The position numbers and the translations under genes are program-made. This document shows, piece by piece, positions 5,261 through 6,877 of a stretch of 6,877 nucleotides of DNA (positions within the stretch are counted from its first letter, which is position 1; each line of letters begins with the position of its first letter). A model generated the notes under the pieces. It was not told where the DNA came from, did not search any database, and saw nothing but the letters and a program-made list of their open reading frames with translations. The stretch is from JAJPJX01 sp964568355 (GTDB taxonomy: Bacteria; Acidobacteriota; Terriglobia; Bryobacterales; Bryobacteraceae): the NCBI GenBank assembly GCA_964568355.1, contig CAZMRK010000641.1, positions 1 through 6,877 on the forward strand, written 5' to 3'.

Positions 5261-6877
5261 CTATTCGATGACGGTCTTCCAGCCTCTGCGATTGAGGTCC
5301 CAATAGATGACCACTCCAGCCGCCAGGCCCAGCCCCAGGAACGGTACTCCCAAACCATAGTCCTTGAGGATCAACTTGCCGACTCCGAACAGGGAGCCGT
5401 AGATCATCACGCAACCGCAGATCCAGTCGAGGAGATTGTACTTCAGATCGTGGGCTGGAGGAATCTCCGGCGCCAGGCGCGCGATGGGTTTCCAGAGCAA
5501 CGCGGACGGTCGCACACGTTTGTAGAACGCGACCAGCACCTCGGTGGGCTCCGGGGCGGTCAGGTAAGTGACCGACAACCACACTACCGTGGTGATGGAA
5601 ACCGTGATCAGCATGATGATGGCAAAGCCGCGCGGGTCGTCGCTGGAGATGCCGAAAGCGGTTTGCAAGGCTACCGAAACGACAAAAGCGGCGGCCATCG
5701 CCGAGACTTCGCTCCAGGCGTTGATGCGCCACCAGAACCAGCGCAGGATCAGGACGGTGCCCGTGCCGGCTCCGGTCACGATCAGCAGCTTCCAGGCGCC
5801 GGTAATGGAATCCATGTAGAAGGTGATGATGGCGGAGATCACGGTCAGGAGCACGGTGGCTAGCTGCGACACGGTCACGTAGTGCTTTTCGCTCTCCTGA
5901 CGGCGGAGGAAGCGGCGGTAGAAATCGTTCACCAGGTAACTGGCGCCCCAGTTGAGCTGGGTGCCGATGGTGGACATGAAGGCCGCCGCGAAGGCTGCCA
6001 CCATGAGGCCGCGCAGGGAGGGCGGCAGGTAATCGATCATCACCCGGATATAGCCGGTTTCCGGATCGGCCAGATTGGGATAGAGGATCACCGAAGCCAG
6101 GGCCACCAGAATCCACGGCCAGGGGCGAATGGAAAAGTGAGCGATATTGAACCAGAGCGTGGCGAGGAGGGAATGCTTCTCGTCCTTGGCGCAGAACATC
6201 CGCTGGGCGATGAACCCTCCGCCGCCGGGTTCGGAGCCCGGGTACCAGGCAGCCCACCAGTTCACCGAGATATAGACGAAGAAGGTGATCATGGGCATCC
6301 AGGCGGAGTTCAGGTCCGGAGTAAAACTGAGTACCGAGCCGGCGGTGCCGGTGGCCAGGCCCTTGGCGCGGTCGATCGCCTCCAGTTTGAGCTTCATCTG
6401 GTCGATGCCGCCCACCGCCATGACCGCTGCCACGGCGAGGGCGATGACCATGGACATCTTGATCACAAACTGGAACAGATCGGTTACCAGCACGCCCCAG
6501 AGCCCGGCGAGTGTGGAGATGAACGACGTGAGGGCGATCATGGCCAGCACGATGAAAAGGGCCTGGATCTTGGTGACGCCGAGGATCAGCATCAGGATCT
6601 TGACCATGGCCAGGTTGACCCAGCCGAGGATGATGCAGTTGATCGGAATGCCCAGATAGAGGGCGCGAAAGCCGCGCAAGAAGGCAGCGGGCTTGCCGGC
6701 ATAGCGGATCTCGGCGAACTCCACATCGGTCATCACGCCCGAGCGGCGCCACAGCCGCGCATAGAAGAAGACCGTCAGCATGCCGCTGAACACGAAATTC
6801 CACCACAACCAGTTGCCGGCGATGCCATTGCGGGCGACCATGCCGGTTACGGCCAGCGGCGTATCGGCCGCGAAGGT
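5261..6877 (-). CDS. Sodium:solute symporter family (SSS/SLC5) transporter, N-terminus outside window
   Basis: The frame is open to the right edge: 12 codons (TFAADTPLAVTG) precede the ATG at 6841, and this FAADTPL segment is conserved family sequence, so the start lies beyond the window. About 538 residues are visible, most of them in long hydrophobic helices. The family-defining segment is AAFAAAFMSTIGTQLNWGAS followed by YLVND (about residues 295-317 of the visible part), equivalent to TM8 of the LeuT-fold SSS transporters, whose Ser/Thr residues help form the sodium site. Other typical parts are LWGVLVTDLFQFVIKMS, EPGGGGFIAQRMFCAKDEK and the cytoplasmic YRRFLRRQESEKHYV. The protein should import a small organic solute with sodium; the substrate cannot be read. 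The last helix pair near the C-terminus (YGSLFGVGKL onward, then LGLAAGVVIYWDL) ends shortly before the TAG at 5261. It is the first visible gene of the minus-strand cluster, so any promoter lies outside. Confidence 0.93.
   Translation of the reverse strand, partial: TFAADTPLAVTGMVARNGIAGNWLWWNFVFSGMLTVFFYARLWRRSGVMTDVEFAEIRYAGKPAAFLRGFRALYLGIPINCIILGWVNLAMVKILMLILGVTKIQALFIVLAMIALTSFISTLAGLWGVLVTDLFQFVIKMSMVIALAVAAVMAVGGIDQMKLKLEAIDRAKGLATGTAGSVLSFTPDLNSAWMPMITFFVYISVNWWAAWYPGSEPGGGGFIAQRMFCAKDEKHSLLATLWFNIAHFSIRPWPWILVALASVILYPNLADPETGYIRVMIDYLPPSLRGLMVAAFAAAFMSTIGTQLNWGASYLVNDFYRRFLRRQESEKHYVTVSQLATVLLTVISAIITFYMDSITGAWKLLIVTGAGTGTVLILRWFWWRINAWSEVSAMAAAFVVSVALQTAFGISSDDPRGFAIIMLITVSITTVVWLSVTYLTAPEPTEVLVAFYKRVRPSALLWKPIARLAPEIPPAHDLKYNLLDWICGCVMIYGSLFGVGKLILKDYGLGVPFLGLGLAAGVVIYWDLNRRGWKTVIE

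Larger units (their letters stand above)
1267..6877 (-). other. Probable operon: symporter, methyltransferase, histidine kinase, propeller lipoprotein, bshA
   Basis: Five genes run in one direction with gaps of 39 bp, 42 bp, a 4-bp overlap and a 4-bp overlap. No terminator-like hairpin with a T-run lies in the two gaps. The last three genes are almost certainly on one transcript and translationally coupled; linkage to the symporter and methyltransferase is likely but could be broken by an internal promoter. Confidence 0.6.

Noticed and set aside
4842..6806. Minus-strand open frame of 654 codons across the symporter and methyltransferase genes
   Set aside because: It is a shadow frame: Arg/His/Gly/Pro-rich low-complexity translation with no recognisable motifs, and it overlaps two genes with clear family signatures. 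Long shadow frames are expected at this GC content.
1..6877. CRISPR arrays, tRNA or rRNA genes, insertion sequences, phage genes
   Set aside because: No regularly spaced repeats, cloverleaf-like segments, transposase motifs or phage proteins were seen; nearly all of the window is occupied by the six protein genes.

Overview
This 6.9 kb window is a gene-dense, GC-rich bacterial chromosome segment. The gene mix suggests an Acidobacteriota member, perhaps a Bryobacterales/Solibacter-like soil bacterium. The pointers are a convincing bacillithiol-pathway glycosyltransferase (BshA), a large sodium:solute symporter, a COG3964-type amidohydrolase, and a small exported-looking methyltransferase of a kind I recall from acidobacterial genomes. 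This assignment is inferred from gene content; there is no rRNA or other phylogenetic marker in the window.

Layout. At the left edge, one plus-strand gene (2-1162, start outside the window) encodes a metal-dependent amidohydrolase/deacetylase. A 104-bp convergent intergenic region follows (1163-1266), carrying a 12-bp direct repeat and an 8-bp inverted repeat. Everything from 1267 to 6877 is on the minus strand and reads as one co-directional cluster. In transcription order it runs: sodium:solute symporter (start outside the window), signal-peptide-bearing SAM-methyltransferase-fold protein, membrane histidine kinase of the NarX/LiaS/DesK type, secreted beta-propeller (glycosidase-like) probable lipoprotein, and bshA. 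Gaps are 39 bp and 42 bp between the first three genes. The last three overlap by 4 bp each (TGA stop inside the next start), so translation is probably coupled. The symporter, methyltransferase and kinase also lie in the same reading frame, separated by stop codons.

How the genes may work together. The symporter and the left-hand amidohydrolase look like uptake and degradation functions, but they are convergent and need not be related. The kinase has no response regulator beside it in the window. Coupling of bshA, the first committed step of bacillithiol synthesis, to a sensor kinase and an extracytoplasmic propeller protein is the most unusual aspect. It suggests either an envelope-stress/thiol link or simple operon drift. 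bshB and bshC are not present here. The 3' end of bshA contains two adjacent hairpin-forming segments that look like a REP-type element overlapping the coding sequence and encoding a C-terminal extension.

No mobile element, CRISPR array, tRNA, rRNA or clear rho-independent terminator was seen. I found no compelling wholly new system. The best leads are the exported methyltransferase, the kinase-propeller-bshA cassette and the repeat-derived tail of BshA.
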